Shown piece after piece: positions 60,657-64,000 of a stretch of 64,000 nt of DNA (its first letter is position 1; the number at the start of each line of letters is the position of its first letter). This DNA is from Ditylenchus dipsaci. Lineage: Eukaryota > Nematoda > Chromadorea > Rhabditida > Anguinidae. The position numbers and the translations under genes are program-made. Below the pieces are notes generated by a model. That model was not told where the DNA came from. It did not search any database and worked only from the letters and a program-made list of their open reading frames with translations. Location: positions 1 through 64,000 of the forward strand of contig SADC01000935.1 of the NCBI GenBank assembly GCA_004194705.1. The letters run 5' to 3'.

Positions 60657-63600
60657 TTAATGGTAAATGTGCTCATCATTGACGTCTTCGTATTTCCCTG
60701 ACTTCTGTTTATCCATGTGTTGGTTCCTTGCTTCAAAAACATTTCCATTCCTGTCATTTCTGTTGTTCGAGTTTTCTTCTGTTGGATTGGAGTGACAGTT
60801 TATAGTTCTATCTCTTTCCAAGATGTTGGATGTTGAACTGTCTCCAACAGTGGAACAAGACAAAGAGGACGGGGGCTGCCAGTCAGGCGAGTGAACAGAG
60901 CTCTCAGGGCTGTAAATTTGACCCAAGAAATTAGTAAGTTTATTAAATCTAATGCCAACCTGCTATCCTGACTTCCATAGCCAGATGAAGCACTGCAGGT
61001 AGACTCATCCAAAGCTTTTAGTCTATTCAAATTGCCTGATCTGTTGATGGAAGCATACAAACTCCAGCCTTCAGCTCTTTTGCCATTCATGCCGCTAGTA
61101 CTTTTTATAGGCAAGGCCAGGTGTTGTTCAGTTCTATTGCCTTGGGAGGATGGTACTCTTCGGACTGGAGTTGGCCGGCGTAGAGACATTGATGCCTGCA
61201 GGTTGGTTGTGTTTCTACCTGCAATTCCAGCTACTCTAGCAGGTTGATGGAATGCAGAGCAAGATGATCTGCTTGAAAGACGCTCGTCCGACTCACGAAC
61301 TATCCATGGGTTGGTGCGAATAGTCTGTAATAGACTTTTTATTATAATAGTTTGGAGTTTAAGGTAAGGGAGTCAGTTCTAATCCAATTCAAATTATTTT
61401 ATATCATTTCGAAAAATCTAGTGAAACGAAAGTTTTTTGTAAACTACCCCTCGGACCAAAAACGTTTTTCGAAATTGGAATCAGTTGAGATAAGGTCGAA
61501 AAACCCCAAAGAGCTGAGATATTTTAAAAAAAATTCTCGACGGTCCACCCGAAACTGCCATACCGTATATCTTCTAATAAGGTCCCACCTTCTATTGAGA
61601 CCCCACCTTTTAATAACGCCCCTTCTCTTGAGAGGTGTTGAAAAATAAAGCCCCACCTCAACTAAGGCCTAATAAGGCCAAAAGGCATATTACCTTTTAA
61701 TAAGGCCCCACCTCCAAAGAGGGGTTGAAAAATAAGGCCTCATGGGTTCTTATTAGAAAATATACGGTATCTCAACTCGTTAGAATTATTTTGACATAAT
61801 CTAAAAGGTTTTAAATTTATTGGGTTAGCTTTTTCAGTAAGTTTTAATTAATTAGAAAGCTAGTTTTTATACTAGTCTAAGCTTTGTGGAAGTCTACCAA
61901 CCTTTCGACAGGATATACTTCCATTATTACAAGCCGCAGTAAAAGATTGTGACAAGCCATTGATCGGAGGGATTGCATCTTTGTGACCACTCTTAGCATA
62001 CATAGAGCTAGCCATTTGAGGTCTAGCAGCAGCTGCAGCATAGCCTGATGTGGTGATTAAAAGAAATTCGTCTTCCTCATCATCATCCTCATCATCACCA
62101 GAATCATACTCTTGGTGATCATAGTCTAAACACGCATTTTCTAATTTTCTGTCAGTATCATCAATTCATGTCTTTTAATGCGCAGGGGATAAGTAGAAAT
62201 TTCGGTAAAGGGACGCTTCAGCGATTTTTTTCATATGGAAAAAAATTGCTGAAAGACTAAACGTATTTTTTGAAAAAAAATAGCCTTGGCCCCATGTTGT
62301 TTTTGAATGCAGCTTATCGACACTTTCGAAACCACAGGAAAGACCAAAGCAATTTTTTTCAAAAAATTAGTTTTAGCCTTCTAGTGATTTTTTTCCATAT
62401 GAAAAAATCGCTGAAGTGTTAACGCACCCAAATTTTCAACGTCCAGACCCATTAAATTATTATCAAATTATTTATTCTGAATTGCTTATGTTATTTGTGG
62501 GAAACCCATATTTTCGGAGGGGTTGCATCTTTGTGACCACTCTTAGCATACATAGAGCTAGCCATTTGAGGTCGAGCAGCAGCTGCAGCATAGCCTGATG
62601 TGGTGATTAAAAGAAATTCGTCTTCCTCGTCGTCATCATCCTCATCATCACCAGAATCATACTCTCGGTGATCATAGCCTGAACACACATTTTGTAATTT
62701 TCTGTCAGTATCATTTATTTATTTCTTCTAATGCGCACGGGATAAGTACAAATTTCGGTAAAGGGGCGTTTCAGCGATTTTTTCACATGAAAAAATCGTC
62801 AAAAGACGAAAAGTGATTTTTTTGAAAAAATGGCTTGGTCCACCTGGTGTTTTTGAATGCAGCTTATTGGCACTTTCAAAACAACAGGGGGGCTGAGGCC
62901 GTTACTACTCATTTGCGCCTAACTCATTTGCGCCCACTCATTTGCGCCCAACTTATTTGCACCCAACTCATTTGCGCCCGCCTCATTTTTAAATTGTGAT
63001 ATTAAAAAACCACTGACGGACTGAGATAATCGTTCAGATATGTGATCGAGATTGGTTAAGAACGACAATACTTCTGATTGAGTTGAGAAAGATTGAAAAA
63101 TGCTCGTTAATAAGTAGTGGGACAGAAGCAGTCTTGTTCAGTTTAGATTCTCATAAAAAACGTCAAAGGGAATAAATTGAGGCTGGATTTCATTGAGGGG
63201 GGGGGGGGGCGGTGGCTTAAGTTTATATACGCATCGCCTTTTGTCGAAAGTGCAAGTTCTTCTGGGGGTGTTTTAATTTACTTTTTCAGTAAGTGTTTTG
63301 ACTTTTAGGTCCGAAAATCATCGAGCAATCAATTTCAACCATTTCCAGCACTGCTTTGCTGTCATCAACTGCCTCAATTTTGCGATTTCAAGCAAATCAC
63401 CACCAAAATTAGAGGAAACCAGCCAAACTGATGCGTACTTAGACTAATATAGCCTGACCCCTACCAATTTTATCTATTTGCCCCTCGTTTGGTGACTTTC
63501 TCGAGTCAGAATTTCACGGCGAACAAGAAAGAAAATTTCCAACACCAAAAACACTTCAAAAAAGCAAGGTAGCTAGCGAAGGTTTGACCCGGGAAGAAAT

Positions 63601-64000
63601 GAGTAATATTGAGGGACACGGACATAATTTCGTCATACCGAAATTTCGTCGCGGCCAAAATTAGTCTGAACCAACCAAACCAAGTGGTCCTCCACATGGA
63701 TCGAAAAAATTAAATTTTTTTTTATCTTTTCAGGTTTTACAACTTGTTTTCTGGACTGATTCGGACACGCTGAAGATGGTTTGATAGTGGTAAGATGCCG
63801 TTTTGTAGGGTATTTTTTAATTTTTGGTAAAATCGAGCTTTAGTAAAATCAATTAAAAACATACGGAGGAAATCCCAGCATGCTGGAGTAGACACCACGG
63901 AAGATTCTTGCGCGCTTGATCCATCAAGAGAAGCAGGATGACCTTCGTCCCATTCATTGGTATCTGAAAATGAGTCCAAGGCCAGGACCAAATCGGCCTC
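60657..64000 (-). CDS. Ser-rich scaffold-like protein, 5' part beyond window
   Basis: Exons in transcript order: 63865-64000 (runs off the edge), 61902-62125, 60960-61324, 60657-60909. All junctions agree in phase with no corrections. The protein reads DLVLALDSFSDTNEWDEGHP; YDHQEYDSGDDEDDDEEDEF then LLITTSGYAAAAARPQMASS; TIRTNPWIVRESDERLSSRS; RRPTPVRRVPSSQGNRTEQH; and ASSGYGSQDSSPESSVHSPD, ending KYEDVNDEHIYH and a stop. The SSGYGSQ-SSPESS block, Pro-x-x-Pro stretches and lack of any globular domain suggest a cytoskeletal or signalling adaptor. I cannot name the family. A near-identical copy of the second exon lies upstream at about 62491-62678. A strong GTAAGAAC donor at about 60648, just past the stop, might allow alternative 3' exons. 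Confidence 0.7.
61563..61767. mobile_element. Group B MITE
   Basis: Ends CCGTATATCTTCTAATAAGG and TCTTATTAGAAAATATACGG, flanked by TA (61561-61562 and 61768-61769). It sits in the intron between 61325 and 61901. Confidence 0.85.
61965..62725. repeat. Tandem duplication of about 550 bp containing an exon
   Basis: Copies at about 61965-62265 and 62515-62815 share an exon of roughly 165 bases and downstream intron sequence including 'TTTCTGTCAGTATCAT' and 'ATTTCGGTAAAGGG'. The offset is 550 bp. Copies differ by scattered substitutions and a 3-base indel in the Asp/Glu run. Confidence 0.85.
62491..62678 (-). CDS. Duplicated exon copy with premature stop (candidate poison exon)
   Basis: An acceptor (GTGTTCAG) at the 5' side gives the same phase as the 62125 copy and encodes YDHREYDSGDDEDDDDEEDE, FLLITTSGYAAAAARPQM and KDATPPKIWVSHK, then TAA at 62491-62493. 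No donor is evident before the stop. Inclusion would truncate the protein within the acidic region. Confidence 0.55.
62908..62983. repeat. Tandem repeat CTCATTTGCGCCCAA
   Basis: Five copies of a 14-17-base unit 'AACTCATTTGCGCCC'. No coding role is apparent. Confidence 0.8.
62984..63864. other. Intron of the 60.66-64 kb gene, no other gene seen
   Basis: Holds a G11 tract near 63200 and a short stretch (63.56-63.60 kb, 'AGCTAGCGAAGGTTTGACC') related to 45.77 kb. No further exon is supported. Confidence 0.4.

Overview
This is a eukaryotic window: AT-rich, gene-poor, with short coding exons, GT-AG introns and a very dense load of foldback DNA transposons. It is almost certainly from a nematode. 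The main evidence is a spliced-leader RNA gene at 5.33 kb, whose 22-nt leader differs from canonical SL1 at one base. It lies beside a divergently oriented 5S rRNA gene, as in the C. elegans 5S/SL1 unit. A nuclear receptor of the supplementary nematode type and a nematode-style MAM-like extracellular protein agree with this. I cannot name the species.

Layout. 1.07-2.33 kb (-): a small secreted Cys-containing protein in four exons. 5.05-5.43 kb: 5S rRNA (-) and SL RNA (+). 6.7-10.9 kb (+): a DXO/Rai1-family decapping exonuclease. 11.8-12.1 kb: a solo LTR. 14.1-15.06 kb: a Tigger/pogo-like transposon remnant. 15.2-19.7 kb (+): a MAM-domain-like secreted or adhesion protein in 11 exons. 22.95-31.7 kb (-): a nuclear hormone receptor with a full two-finger DNA-binding domain and a ligand-binding domain spread over long, TE-filled introns. 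38.6-40 kb: a candidate unclassified transposon. 40.5-41.3 kb (+): a probable mitochondrial ribosomal protein L30. 41.7-44.1 kb (+): a FLYWCH/ULP1-protease gene broken by a hAT MITE. 48.4-52.5 kb (-): an F-box protein. 57.4-59.05 kb (-) and 60.66-64 kb (-, running off the right edge): two unrecognised genes, the second with a tandemly duplicated exon.

Mobile elements fill most of the rest. They sort into recurring groups: A (long foldbacks with a GC-rich hairpin core and GGCGCTAC-type ends), B (TA-flanked MITEs with CCGTATTT ends), C (pogo/Tigger-like MITEs with CAGTC ends at TA), D (short GGCGCTACTG elements), E (TTAA-flanked AGGGGCATGC elements) and several hAT elements with 8-bp target duplications. 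Nested insertions give direct proof of some target duplications.

Many real coding exons carry single-base frame breaks, while the protein sequence on both sides is well preserved. This looks more like uncorrected assembly indels than decay of every gene, but the sequence alone cannot decide. Exon boundaries were chosen by hand from splice consensus and phase agreement.
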